A stretch of DNA of 16,424 nucleotides from an uncultured Odoribacter sp. Lineage in GTDB: Bacteria; Bacteroidota; Bacteroidia; Bacteroidales; Marinifilaceae. Of the stretch, positions 1 to 8,324 are shown piece by piece (within the stretch, counting starts at the first letter, position 1; each line of letters opens with the position of its first letter). The stretch covers positions 1 through 16,424 of the forward strand of contig UQJP01000046.1 of the NCBI GenBank assembly GCA_900541415.1. Reading direction: 5' to 3'. The translations under genes and the position numbers were made by a program. The notes under the pieces are model-generated. The model worked only from the letters and a program-made list of their open reading frames with translations. It had not been told where the DNA came from and ran no database searches.

Positions 1-350
1 TCCTCCTCTGTGCCTGTGTTTGTATTAATATACTCTGCCGCTTTCCTGCTGTTTATCTGTATGCTTTGGGTGGTTGTTTCTTCCTGTCTTCCTTTTTGTT
101 TTTAGTTACTTGTTTTATTTGTTCTTGTTTGCTTATTTACTTTATAGTCTTGCTTTTTGCCTTACTCTGTTGTTTATATGCTGCTGTTTTTTGAGGAGGA
201 CATTACGATATTTCTGTTTCTCTCCTCTTGCTGGGGGGGGAAGATAGGAATGGGAGGCTGTGCTTTTTCTTGTGGAAGGCAAAATGCTTATGGGGGAAGA
301 TTCCTTTATAAGAAAGGGAAAATTTAGTATTATAAAATGCTTTCATAAGA

Positions 351-380
351 ATAACTCCTTTGGCAAACCAGAGGAGTTAT
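351..380. repeat. Inverted repeat, possible terminator
   Basis: Two 13-base arms (351-363 and 368-380) pair with one T/C mismatch, which could be a G-U wobble in RNA, around a 4-base CAAA loop. No strong T-run follows on either strand, so this is at best a weak or bidirectional terminator, for instance for a gene lying left of the window. Confidence 0.5.
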
Positions 381-655
381 TTCATGATAAAGGGGTGTAT
401 TATGGTTTATAAATATATTGTGTAGGATTTGAAAACTGTGCGCTATATGACTGAAATTGAAATAAGGGTGTTAGGCGTTTGGGGAAAAGAGAAAATAACA
501 CAGATTATTGATTGCCCCGGTTGAGAAATAGGTAAAAGGTAAACTGGCTTTATTCCTTTTTAAGAATCTTGATTCTATTCCGGAAGCATTGGGAATAATG
601 TGCATGAAAAAGGAAGGTAGATTTGCTGATTGCCAGAGCGGAAGTTGTAGATTGA

Positions 656-690
656 GGCTTATCAAAGTTTTTCACAAACTTTGATAAGCC
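656..690 (-). terminator. Perfect hairpin downstream of meaB
   Basis: Arms at 656-670 and 676-690 are perfect 15-base reverse complements with a 5-base loop. The hairpin begins 11 bases past the meaB stop on the minus strand, where a terminator would sit. No clear U-run follows, so the termination role is inferred from position and stem strength. Confidence 0.6.
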
Positions 691-701
691 GGATATAGGG
701 T

Positions 702-1808
702 TTATTTTACTTTTCCGAAGTAATCATCCAATAATTCGAAAGCGGCGACAAAAGAACTTAGCTGGTTTTTCATGACTTTTTCTTCTGCTACTTTCAGTTT
801 CTCACGTTGATGTTGATAGAAACGGTTCCGTAATTGTTCGTTGATTGTTTCGTACATCCAATATTTTGCCTGTTCGCTACGGCGTAGGTCGAAGTAGCCG
901 TTTTGCTGGGTTTCACTGCAATAGTGCAGGATGTTGTCCCATATTTCATTAATACCTATACGTTCATAGGCAGAGCAGGTCATTACTTTCGGATTCACTC
1001 CCGATTCGTGAGGAGGGAAGAAATGAAGGGCGGTTTGCAGTTGTGCTTTTGCAAGTTCAGCCCGTTGTATGTTGTTTCCGTCGGCTTTATTGATGACGAT
1101 ACTATCTGCCATTTCCATAATCCCGCGTTTGATCCCTTGTAATTCGTCACCTGCGCCGGCTATTTGTAGCAATAGGAAAAAGTCTACCATGGAATGAACA
1201 GCCGTTTCGCTTTGTCCAACTCCAACAGTTTCTATCAGGATGATGTCGAATCCTGCCGTTTCACATAGAATCATTGCTTCACGTGTTTTTCGTGCTACTC
1301 CCCCTAAAGACCCGGCTGAAGGAGAAGGGCGAATATAGGCTTTGGGATCGCATGCCAGTTCTTCCATTCGGGTTTTGTCACCCAAAATACTGCCTTTCGA
1401 GCGTTCACTGCTGGGGTCTATGGCCAATACGGCAATTTTATGTCCCTGTCCTGTCAGATATTTTCCGAAACTTTCGATAAAGGTGCTTTTCCCCGCTCCA
1501 GGTACTCCTGTTATGCCAATTCTTACTGAATTACCGGATGACGGCAAGCAACGGTTAATTACTTCCTGGGCTACTGCCTGATGCTCCGTTTTGGCACTTT
1601 CTACGAGGGTAATTGCCTGGCTGAGGATGTTGATATTACCTTTCAGGATGCCTTCCACATAATCGTCGACTGTTAATGCCCGTTTTTTTATATTTTTCAA
1701 TCTGTCTGCCAGATTGGGATTTACCGGATTAGGCTGATCTATACCTTTGTTTACCTTTAATCCTTCGTATTCTGGATTATTTTCCGGGTGTTCGATACAC
1801 TCCTGCAT
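702..1808 (-). CDS. meaB: MeaB/ArgK-type GTPase, methylmalonyl-CoA mutase chaperone
   Basis: A 368-residue cytoplasmic P-loop GTPase of the G3E class, the size of MeaB/MMAA proteins. The family guards and loads cobalamin-dependent methylmalonyl-CoA mutase, the enzyme of succinate-to-propionate metabolism. Visible motifs are the P-loop GVPGAGKST (about residues 101-109), a DPSS switch segment (131-134), ETVGVGQSE (193-201) and the guanine-specificity motif NKAD (240-243). Residues 1-45 are a poorly conserved N-terminal extension. The ATG start lies about 24 bases downstream of a TATCTTTG -7 element, fitting a short leader. The mutase subunit genes are not in the window, so the gene appears unlinked from its partner or separated from it by more than the window shows. 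Paralogous G3E chaperones for other B12 mutases (IcmF-like) are the main alternative. Confidence 0.93.
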   Translation of the reverse strand: MQECIEHPENNPEYEGLKVNKGIDQPNPVNPNLADRLKNIKKRALTVDDYVEGILKGNINILSQAITLVESAKTEHQAVAQEVINRCLPSSGNSVRIGITGVPGAGKSTFIESFGKYLTGQGHKIAVLAIDPSSERSKGSILGDKTRMEELACDPKAYIRPSPSAGSLGGVARKTREAMILCETAGFDIILIETVGVGQSETAVHSMVDFFLLLQIAGAGDELQGIKRGIMEMADSIVINKADGNNIQRAELAKAQLQTALHFFPPHESGVNPKVMTCSAYERIGINEIWDNILHYCSETQQNGYFDLRRSEQAKYWMYETINEQLRNRFYQHQREKLKVAEEKVMKNQLSSFVAAFELLDDYFGKVK

Positions 1809-1831
1809 AGCTCATATATTTTAATTTCTTA

Positions 1832-1839
1832 CAAAGATA
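1832..1839 (-). promoter_or_regulatory. Bacteroidetes -7 element for meaB
   Basis: The minus strand reads TATCTTTG, a match to the Bacteroidetes sigma-ABfr -7 consensus TAnnTTTG. It would place the transcript start about 17-20 bases upstream of the meaB ATG. No clear -33 TTTG is seen at the expected distance, so this rests on the -7 match and its position. Confidence 0.5.
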
Positions 1840-2278
1840 GGAAAGTAAAGGGGAAATAATCCGTCTATAAATGATAAATTCAACCTATACTCTAAATTCT
1901 CATTGTTTATCGGTTATCGAAAAAACAACAAATCTTTCAATGGGGCAGTATAGTATTTTTAAAGAATAGAATTGTTTTATTTACATGTTGATTTTTGTAA
2001 AGAATAATGATGTATTTTCTTGAAAATTGCGAATGTATTGGCATGAATATTGAATTTACAATAATATTTTAATATTGGAATTTAGTTGGAATAATATTGA
2101 AATCTTACTACTTTGTGGTAAAATTGTAAGGTTTTTTGAATTAGTGTTTTAGTTGTTTTTGCTGGGGTGTTGTGTATTGTGAATATGATTAAAGCTATGT
2201 AAAAAAATAGTTTGTATTCTGTTGTTTGATTAAAATAAATGAGTAAATTGCAATCGCAAATTATTAAAGAAATTTGTG
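1840..2278. other. AT-rich intergenic region
   Basis: About 440 bases of very AT-rich DNA lie between the divergently transcribed meaB and the interrupted gene at 2279. Small AT palindromes occur near 2060-2080. I see no recognisable coding sequence, RNA gene or full promoter; a loose TACTTTG-like element lies near 2110. Confidence 0.5.
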
Positions 2279-2719
2279 ATGGTAAAAAAGGTATTTCGTC
2301 AAGTAGTTTTTCTATTTGTTTTGATAAGTATGGTGTTTGGCGGTTTTGTGCAAGAAGCAAAGGCTAAGACGAAACATCCGCTTGTGGGGGTGTGGACATT
2401 ATAATATGAAGGAGAACTTTATCCTGTTGTATGTTATAAAATTTTGAAAAAGAATGGACGTTATGCAAATATAAAGTCTACCGATTGGGATGCCAAATAT
2501 TTTGCGGCGAGCCATTATGGAAAGTTTAAAGCCGGAGGAGGTTGGTATGTGGAACGGTTGAAATATGAAAAAGGTAAGAAATTCCGCCGGATGATAGATG
2601 TTCCTTTAACCTATGAGTTTTTAGATAAAAATACTGTGCAAATTTCTTATCCGCAAGGAGGTAAAAAATATACAGAAGTGTGGCATAGAGTGCCTAAGGC
2701 CCCTAAATATGAAAAATAA
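2279..2719 (+). pseudogene. Small secreted protein gene broken by an in-frame stop
   Basis: One reading frame from ATG 2279 to TAA 2717-2719 spans 147 codons, interrupted only by a TAA at 2402-2404 (codon 42). Codons 1-29 encode a clear signal peptide: MVKK, a hydrophobic core and a cleavage-like AKA at 27-29. The mature part then starts KTKHPLVGVW and reads on after the stop as YEGELYP. The start of the mature chain (a LVGVW box) and its end (TEVWHRVP) resemble small Bacteroidetes lipocalin-like proteins of the DUF4488 type. That assignment is from memory of the family pattern and is tentative. After the stop, the first usable in-frame start is a TTG at 2444, which would lack the signal peptide, so restart is unlikely to restore function. 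The stop could be a recent nonsense mutation or a sequencing error. A good terminator follows at 2748. Confidence 0.75.
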
Positions 2720-2747
2720 TGTGTATGTATGTATGGGGTAAAACAAG

Positions 2748-2784
2748 ACCGTTTGAGAGAAGTCTCGAACGGTTTTTTGTTTTA
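2748..2784 (+). terminator. Rho-independent terminator
   Basis: Arms at 2748-2758 and 2763-2773 are 11 bases long with a single T/C mismatch (a wobble pair in RNA), the loop is GAAG, and a T-rich run TTTTTTGTTTT follows. It starts 29 bases after the stop of the interrupted gene, supporting that gene as a once-functional transcription unit. Confidence 0.85.
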
Positions 2785-3194
2785 TGATTTGAAAACTATG
2801 CCTGGATTTTAGTTGTGTGGTCCTGTTTGAATTCATTCAATAATATTTGTGTGGAAATTATGCTTGTATGTTGTGTGTATGCTACGCGCTTAAAAACGAA
2901 TTAAAGGTATAGAATGGGTTTGTTTGTCCCGAAACAAGTGTTACAGGGGAAAAGTAGGAACTTGGAAAGAGTGGCGTTGAAAAATGTTTTTCATATAAAA
3001 TATTTGTATTAAAGGATAGTTGGGAGATGTATTCAGGGGATGTAAGGTGGAGGTTAGCCCTTGTGACTGTTAGTTGGTGGGTGTACGCTCTTGACTGTAA
3101 GGGATTGCGTGGTAACTAATTGGCTGTCTGATTGCTTGTGGCGACAAATGTTTCCGTTGTTAATTTATTTATTTATAAATGAGGCAGATCTGCT
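2785..3194. other. Intergenic region with nothing recognised
   Basis: About 400 bases between the terminator and the hybrid kinase. There is no open frame with protein-like content in any frame. A weak imperfect repeat is visible near 3055-3110, where CTTGTGACTGTTAG is echoed by CTTGACTGTAAG. I see no RNA gene. Confidence 0.4.
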
Positions 3195-3213
3195 GTGAAT
3201 CAAAAATTTTATC

Positions 3214-3221
3214 TATGTTTG
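3214..3221 (+). promoter_or_regulatory. Bacteroidetes -7 element for the hybrid kinase
   Basis: TATGTTTG matches TAnnTTTG. Transcription from it would start near 3227, downstream of the GTG codon at 3195 and about 37 bases upstream of the ATG at 3264, and so favours the ATG as the start. No convincing -33 element was found. Confidence 0.4.
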
Positions 3222-3263
3222 CCTGATTTTATAACATTGATTTATAGCGATAAAATTCGAAAT

Positions 3264-5210
3264 ATGCTGAACGGACTTCTTTCACTTATGCCTGAATATT
3301 TGCCTTTCGGACTTGTAGTTTATGACAAAGACGGGTTTTTGAAGTATGCTAATCGCATTGCATTCCAAATGTTCGGAACGACGATGGAGGAGGTGTATGA
3401 CATTAATATTTTCGATGATCCTAATATTACGAAGGAAGATAAAGTATTATTGAAAAAAGGATTGGATGTTTCTTTTGAAACTGATTATGATTTTGATCTT
3501 TGTGGTGAGCGTTTTTTTAATACAGGAATACGGGGTGCCAGAAAGTATTTTGTTACGAAAGTAACTATTATGCGGGATGAAACAGGGGAATTACAAGGTT
3601 ATGTTTTAACCTGTGAGGATATTACTGAGAAGAAAACACGGGAAAGGGAGATTGTCAGGAGTTATAAAAGGGTGAAGTCGATTCAGGAAGAATTGGCTTT
3701 GGCTTTGGAAGCGGGTAGATTAGTGGCGTGGAATTATTTCACCGAGGAAAAGATGTTTTATAGGTTTTCCGGTCAGGTCGATCATATTGAAAAGCAATCG
3801 TATGAGTTAATTTGTGGAAGGATTCATCCTGACGACCGGGAGCATTTTATTACTTTGTTGGAGGCTATCATCCGGAAAGAAACGTTTTCGGACCATCATG
3901 TCGTATTGCGAGGTTTAAAAGAGGATGGGGATGGTTACCGTTATTCAAACTTCACTTATAGCGCCAGGGAAGATGAAGCTGGGAATGTGGCTGTGGTCAC
4001 TTTTATTCAACGGGATATAACAGAGGATATAAAATATCAGCAAAATCTTATCCTTGCCAAAAATAGGGCGGAGGAAGCCGATAAACTTAAATCTACTTTT
4101 TTGGCCAATATGAGTCATGAGATCCGGACTCCTCTGAATGCCATTGTCGGATTTTCCCAACTTCTTTCGGATGCGACAGAAAAAGAGGAAAAAAATGAAT
4201 ACAAACAACTGATCGAGACGAATAGCGAGATTTTGTTGAAATTGATCGGGGATATTTTGGATTTATCGAAGATCGAGGCCGGTTCAATCGATATTCATCG
4301 CCAGGAATTAGATTTGTGCCAGCTTTGTGAGGAGCTGTATCAATCGTTTAAACAGCGCATAAAAGGTTCGAATCTTGTTCTTAGGCTGGTTGATCCTTAT
4401 TCTAAATGCGTGGCCAGTTTGGATAAGTATCGTTTTATCCAGATTTTTACAAACTTCGTTACAAATGCCATCAAGTACACTCCCCGGGGGGAAATTGTGA
4501 TGGGATACGAGTGTACGCCTACCCAGGTGAAGATATATGTCAAGGATTCGGGGATCGGTATTCCTGATGAAAAGAAAAACCGTATTTTTAACCGATTCGA
4601 AAAGTTAGATAATTTTGCTCAGGGAACCGGCTTAGGACTTTCTATTTGTAAAGCGATTGCCGATGCCACAGGGGGTGAAGTGGGTTTTGAGTCGGAGGTG
4701 AATGTGGGTTCTGAGTTTTGGTATATCGGATATACCGATGTCGAATTTGTTGAAAAATCCCAGGCATTGGAAATGGACGTGGAATCGGAAGATATGGAAC
4801 AGACTTCTATTGTTTTTCCGGCGAATATAAAAAATTTGAATGTGTTGGTTGCGGAAGACAACGACAGTAATTTTTTATTGATAGATCATCTTTTTAAAGA
4901 TAATCGTTTAACCCGTGCTATCACGGGGGCAGAGGCTGTGGAAGTTGTCAGGTCTCAAATGTTTGATGTTATTTTCATGGATATGAGAATGCCTGTCATG
5001 AGCGGTCTGGAAGCCACTTCCATCATCCGGGGCTTTAATCGTGCGACGCCGATCATCGCTCTTACGGCCAATGCTTTCGATTCGGATAAAGAGGCTGCTT
5101 TAGCTGTCGGGTGTAATTGTTTTATGACGAAGCCCCTGAAAAAAAACGAGCTGCTGGAAGTTCTCTCTAAACTTTGTCCGGCAGGGGTGTTGGTAGAGGA
5201 AACGGAATAA
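3264..5210 (+). CDS. Soluble PAS-PAS hybrid histidine kinase/response regulator
   Basis: A cytoplasmic signalling protein of 648 residues from ATG 3264; the frame is open back to a GTG at 3195, which would add 23 residues. Order of domains: PAS (about 10-120), second PAS/PAC (about 145-255), HisKA with phospho-acceptor His285 in MSHEIRTPLNA, and HATPase_c with N-box Asn401, G1 DSGIGIP (428-434) and G2 GTGLGLS (454-460). A receiver domain follows, with Glu531/Asp532, phospho-acceptor Asp573 in MDMRMP, Thr601 and Lys623. All catalytic residues are present, so the protein should be active. No membrane segment or signal peptide is seen, so the cue is likely cytosolic and sensed by the PAS domains. 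There is no DNA-binding domain and no response-regulator or Hpt gene nearby, so the output partner is unknown. Neighbours do not reveal the signal. Confidence 0.93.
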   Translation: MLNGLLSLMPEYLPFGLVVYDKDGFLKYANRIAFQMFGTTMEEVYDINIFDDPNITKEDKVLLKKGLDVSFETDYDFDLCGERFFNTGIRGARKYFVTKVTIMRDETGELQGYVLTCEDITEKKTREREIVRSYKRVKSIQEELALALEAGRLVAWNYFTEEKMFYRFSGQVDHIEKQSYELICGRIHPDDREHFITLLEAIIRKETFSDHHVVLRGLKEDGDGYRYSNFTYSAREDEAGNVAVVTFIQRDITEDIKYQQNLILAKNRAEEADKLKSTFLANMSHEIRTPLNAIVGFSQLLSDATEKEEKNEYKQLIETNSEILLKLIGDILDLSKIEAGSIDIHRQELDLCQLCEELYQSFKQRIKGSNLVLRLVDPYSKCVASLDKYRFIQIFTNFVTNAIKYTPRGEIVMGYECTPTQVKIYVKDSGIGIPDEKKNRIFNRFEKLDNFAQGTGLGLSICKAIADATGGEVGFESEVNVGSEFWYIGYTDVEFVEKSQALEMDVESEDMEQTSIVFPANIKNLNVLVAEDNDSNFLLIDHLFKDNRLTRAITGAEAVEVVRSQMFDVIFMDMRMPVMSGLEATSIIRGFNRATPIIALTANAFDSDKEAALAVGCNCFMTKPLKKNELLEVLSKLCPAGVLVEETE

Positions 5211-5280
5211 TTGCCGCTTGCCCTGGAACATATAAACGATAGGTGAATCTTTCGGATGGTTAAATGGTGGGATGAGATAA

Positions 5281-5313
5281 AGATGGATTTCTCTTTGTGA
5301 GAGGAATCCATCT
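5281..5313. terminator. Hairpin after the hybrid kinase
   Basis: Arms at 5281-5294 and 5300-5313 are 14 bases with one mismatch around a TTGTG loop. It lies 70 bases past the kinase stop. The bases after it are only partly T-rich, so it is a probable rather than textbook terminator and could also back up ppdK termination on the other strand. Confidence 0.55.
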
Positions 5314-5409
5314 TGTATATGGGGGAGCCTGAATGTTGTTTTAAGCTGTGGATACGGAATTCATCCGGTGTAAATATTTCCCTGAAATTACATGTTTGTT
5401 GATCTATCA

Positions 5410-5440
5410 AAAAAGGACTTCCCATTTCTGAGAAGTCCTT
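5410..5440 (-). terminator. Rho-independent terminator of ppdK
   Basis: On the minus strand, 9-base arms (5432-5440 and 5413-5421) flank a 10-base loop and are followed by TTTTTT. It starts 27 bases after the ppdK stop codon, a classic intrinsic terminator position. Confidence 0.85.
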
Positions 5441-5467
5441 CATATTTAGGATTGTAATAAATTCTTA

Positions 5468-8200
5468 TTACTTACCAGCGTGCATGATAGCAGCCTGAGC
5501 AGCAGCTACGCGGGCGATAGGCACACGGAACGGTGAGCAGCTTACGTAATCCATACCCACAGAGTCACAGAAGATAACTGATGAAGGTTCTCCGCCGTGT
5601 TCTCCACAGATACCTACTTTCAGGCTCGGGTTTGTATGACGTCCCAGACGGGCTCCCATTTCAACCAGACGGCCAACACCTTCCTGATCCAATACTGCGA
5701 ACGGATCTGTTTTCAGGATACCTTTTTTGATGTATTCCGGTAAGAATTTACCAGCGTCGTCACGAGAGTAACCGAAGGTCATCTGAGTCAGGTCGTTTGT
5801 ACCGAATGAGAAGAATTCAGCTATTTCTGCGATTTGGTCAGCAGTGATGGCTGCACGCGGGATTTCGATCATCGTACCCACTTTGAAGTCCACTTTGACA
5901 CCTTTTTCTTCGAATACCTGTGCTGCAACGCGACGGATGATTTCAGCCTGTTGTTTCAGCTCTTTTACAGTGCCTACCAACGGAACCATGATTTCCGGGT
6001 GAGGATCCAGGCCGCGCAGTTTCAGGTTGCAGGCAGCTTCGATGATGGCGCGAGCCTGCATTTCGGTGATTTCCGGATAGGTAACACCCAAACGGCAACC
6101 GCGGTGACCCAACATCGGGTTGAATTCGTGCAGGGCATCTACTTTTTCTTTGATGCGTTCTACCGGAATACCTAATTTTTGAGCCATATATTGCTGTGAA
6201 GCAGGTTCATTCGGGGTAAATTCGTGCAAAGGTGGGTCAAGCAGACGGATTGTAACGCCTAAGCCGTTCATGGCTTCGAGGATTCCTTCGAAGTCGCCTC
6301 TTTGCATCGGCAGGATTTTGTTCAAAGCTTCGCGGCGTCCTTCCACGGTATCGGAAAGGATCATTTCACGCATAGCGTCGATACGGTGTCCTTCGAAGAA
6401 CATGTGTTCCGTACGGCAAAGTCCAACACCTTTAGCTCCAAAGTCACGAGCCTTGCGGGCATCGTTCGGGGTGTCTGCATTGGTACGTACATACATGCGT
6501 GTATATTTTTCAGCTAAGTTCATGATGGCGTTGAAGTCCTGATCCAAAGTAGCATCTTCTGTACCTACTTTACCTAGGTAAACTTCTCCGGTAGAACCGT
6601 TCAATGAAATCCAGTCGCCTTCGTTTACGATGGTTCCGTTTACATTGAAGTTCCGTTTTGCATAGTCAACAACGATGTCGCCTGCTCCGGAAACACAACA
6701 TTTACCCATACCACGGGCAACAACGGCAGCGTGAGAGGTCATACCTCCGCGAGCGGTCAGGATTCCTTCAGATACGTTCATTCCACGTAAGTCTTCCGGA
6801 GAAGTTTCCAAACGAACGAGGATCACTTTTTCGCCTCTGTTTTTCCACTCTTCAGCTTCGTCAGCAAAGAATACTACACGTCCGCAGGCAGCACCCGGAG
6901 ATGCAGGCAGACCTTTGGTGATGGTGTGTGCTTTTTTCAATGCTTCTTTGTTGAATACCGGGTGGAGCAATTCGTCCAGTTTTCCCGGTTCCTGACGTAA
7001 CAGGGCTGTTTTTTCGTCGATCATGCCTTGTTTCAGCATATCTACGGCCATTTTCACCATGGCAGCTCCGGTACGTTTTCCGTTACGGGTTTGCAACATC
7101 CACAGTTTTCCGTCCTGGATGGTGAATTCCATATCCTGCATATCGCGGAAGTGGTCTTCCAGTTTTTCTTGCACAGCGTTCAGGGCTGCGTATGCTTCCG
7201 GCATAGATTCTTCCAGTGAAGGGAATTTAGCTGCACGGTCGGCTTCAGAAACGCCTTGCAGTTTAGCCCAGCGGCGTGAGCCTTCGATGGTGATTTCCTG
7301 CGGGGTACGGATACCTGCCACAACGTCTTCACCCTGTGCGTCGATCAGGTATTCTCCGTTGAAGATGTCTTCTCCGGTAGCAGCGTCACGGCTGAATGCA
7401 ACTCCGGTAGCAGAGTTGTTACCCATGTTACCGTAAACCATAGATTGTACGTTTACAGCTGTTCCCCATTCTTCCGGGATCTGGTTTAACTGGCGGTACA
7501 GAACTGCACGTTCGGTCATCCAGGAATCGAATACGGCGCAGATAGCTCCCCACAATTGTTCCCACGGACAAGTCGGGAAGTCTTTACCTGTTTTGCTTTT
7601 AACGACTTTCTTGTAGTTTTCAACCAGCACTTGCAGGTCTTCTACGGTGAAATCTGTGTCGTTTTTGATATTTTTAGCTGTTTTCAGCTTGTCGATTTCT
7701 ACTTCGAACGGGTTGTGTTCGCCTTTTCCGGCAGCAACACCCATTACTACGTCGCCGTACATCTGGATGAAACGACGGTATGAGTCCCATGCGAAACGGG
7801 CATTCCCTGATTTTTCAGCTAACAATTTTACTGCATCGTCATTGATACCCAGGTTCAATACGGTGTCCATCATACCCGGCATTGATACTCTTGCACCTGA
7901 ACGTACAGAAACCATCAACGGGAATGCTTCGCCTTTTGAACCGAATTTTGCGTTCATGATTTTTTCCATGTGCGCGATTCCGGCTTTTACCTGGTCTTCA
8001 ATTAATTTTACAACAGCTTCTTTACCTTGCTGATTGTAAAGTGTACAAACTTCTGTGGTAATGGTAAAACCTGCAGGTACAGGTAAACCGATCAGGTTCA
8101 TTTCGGCCAGGTTAGCACCTTTACCGCCGAGCAGATTTTTCATGTCTGCTTTACCTTCTGCTTTTCCGTCTCCGAATGTGTAAACGTACTTGGTACTCAT
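5468..8200 (-). CDS. ppdK: Pyruvate, phosphate dikinase
   Basis: A 910-residue cytoplasmic enzyme, slightly longer than the roughly 875 residues typical of the family, that interconverts pyruvate + ATP + Pi with PEP + AMP + PPi. In anaerobes it can run in the glycolytic or gluconeogenic direction. The N-terminal ATP-grasp nucleotide-binding domain begins with GGKGANLAEM (about 25-34). The central swivelling phosphohistidine domain carries GGMTSHAAVVARG with catalytic His490. The C-terminal PEP/pyruvate TIM barrel shows GLCRTEHMFF (about 593-602), FGTNDLTQM (799-807) and GICGEHGGEP (863-872), whose Cys865 is the conserved catalytic cysteine. The ATG start gives an N-terminus that fits the family (KYVYTFGDG). 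The gene appears monocistronic: its own promoter-like element lies upstream and a terminator downstream. No regulatory protein (PDRP) gene is next to it. No frameshift or missing residue is seen. Confidence 0.97.
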   Translation of the reverse strand: MSTKYVYTFGDGKAEGKADMKNLLGGKGANLAEMNLIGLPVPAGFTITTEVCTLYNQQGKEAVVKLIEDQVKAGIAHMEKIMNAKFGSKGEAFPLMVSVRSGARVSMPGMMDTVLNLGINDDAVKLLAEKSGNARFAWDSYRRFIQMYGDVVMGVAAGKGEHNPFEVEIDKLKTAKNIKNDTDFTVEDLQVLVENYKKVVKSKTGKDFPTCPWEQLWGAICAVFDSWMTERAVLYRQLNQIPEEWGTAVNVQSMVYGNMGNNSATGVAFSRDAATGEDIFNGEYLIDAQGEDVVAGIRTPQEITIEGSRRWAKLQGVSEADRAAKFPSLEESMPEAYAALNAVQEKLEDHFRDMQDMEFTIQDGKLWMLQTRNGKRTGAAMVKMAVDMLKQGMIDEKTALLRQEPGKLDELLHPVFNKEALKKAHTITKGLPASPGAACGRVVFFADEAEEWKNRGEKVILVRLETSPEDLRGMNVSEGILTARGGMTSHAAVVARGMGKCCVSGAGDIVVDYAKRNFNVNGTIVNEGDWISLNGSTGEVYLGKVGTEDATLDQDFNAIMNLAEKYTRMYVRTNADTPNDARKARDFGAKGVGLCRTEHMFFEGHRIDAMREMILSDTVEGRREALNKILPMQRGDFEGILEAMNGLGVTIRLLDPPLHEFTPNEPASQQYMAQKLGIPVERIKEKVDALHEFNPMLGHRGCRLGVTYPEITEMQARAIIEAACNLKLRGLDPHPEIMVPLVGTVKELKQQAEIIRRVAAQVFEEKGVKVDFKVGTMIEIPRAAITADQIAEIAEFFSFGTNDLTQMTFGYSRDDAGKFLPEYIKKGILKTDPFAVLDQEGVGRLVEMGARLGRHTNPSLKVGICGEHGGEPSSVIFCDSVGMDYVSCSPFRVPIARVAAAQAAIMHAGK

Positions 8201-8223
8201 ATTTATTAGATTTTTGTTAAATC

Positions 8224-8238
8224 CCCTGAGGTCGTCAG
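8224..8238 (-). promoter_or_regulatory. Small hairpin in the ppdK leader
   Basis: CCTGA and TCAGG pair around a 5-base loop in the inferred leader of ppdK, about 23 bases before the start codon. The stem is short and GC-containing. No known riboswitch is recognised; a structural or stability role is only possible. Confidence 0.3.
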
Positions 8239-8324
8239 GAGTGGTTTATGATTATTAAAATTATTTTTTCAAGAACTTGATTTGCAATGTCATGTTTGTT
8301 GCATGCTGTTGCTTTTCAGGTGTG

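Larger units (their letters stand above)
1..701. other. Region without a convincing gene
   Basis: Bases 1-230 of the plus strand are strongly pyrimidine-rich (T/C). Plus frame 3 is open from base 3 to a TGA at 192-194 and would read as 63 hydrophobic residues rich in Leu, Phe, Cys and Val. This could be the tail of a membrane protein cut by the window edge, but T-rich DNA gives such peptides by chance. A run of eight G lies at 233-240. The rest holds two strong inverted repeats (listed separately) and no open frame with a recognisable protein. Confidence 0.5.

Noticed and set aside
233..240. Run of eight G as a phase-variation tract
   Set aside because: It is not inside a recognised gene or promoter, so there is nothing for it to switch.
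471..665. 64-residue minus-strand open frame
   Set aside because: No recognisable protein pattern, and it overlaps the perfect hairpin downstream of meaB.
2082..2360. 92-residue minus-strand open frame
   Set aside because: Lies in AT-rich DNA and antisense to the signal peptide of the interrupted gene; composition looks random.
2239..2367. Short ATG-started plus frame (about 42 codons) overlapping the start of the interrupted gene
   Set aside because: It reads the signal-peptide DNA in another frame and has no protein-like features.
4955..5443. 162-residue minus-strand open frame over the end of the hybrid kinase
   Set aside because: Mostly a shadow of the receiver domain coding sequence, and it runs through the terminator hairpins.
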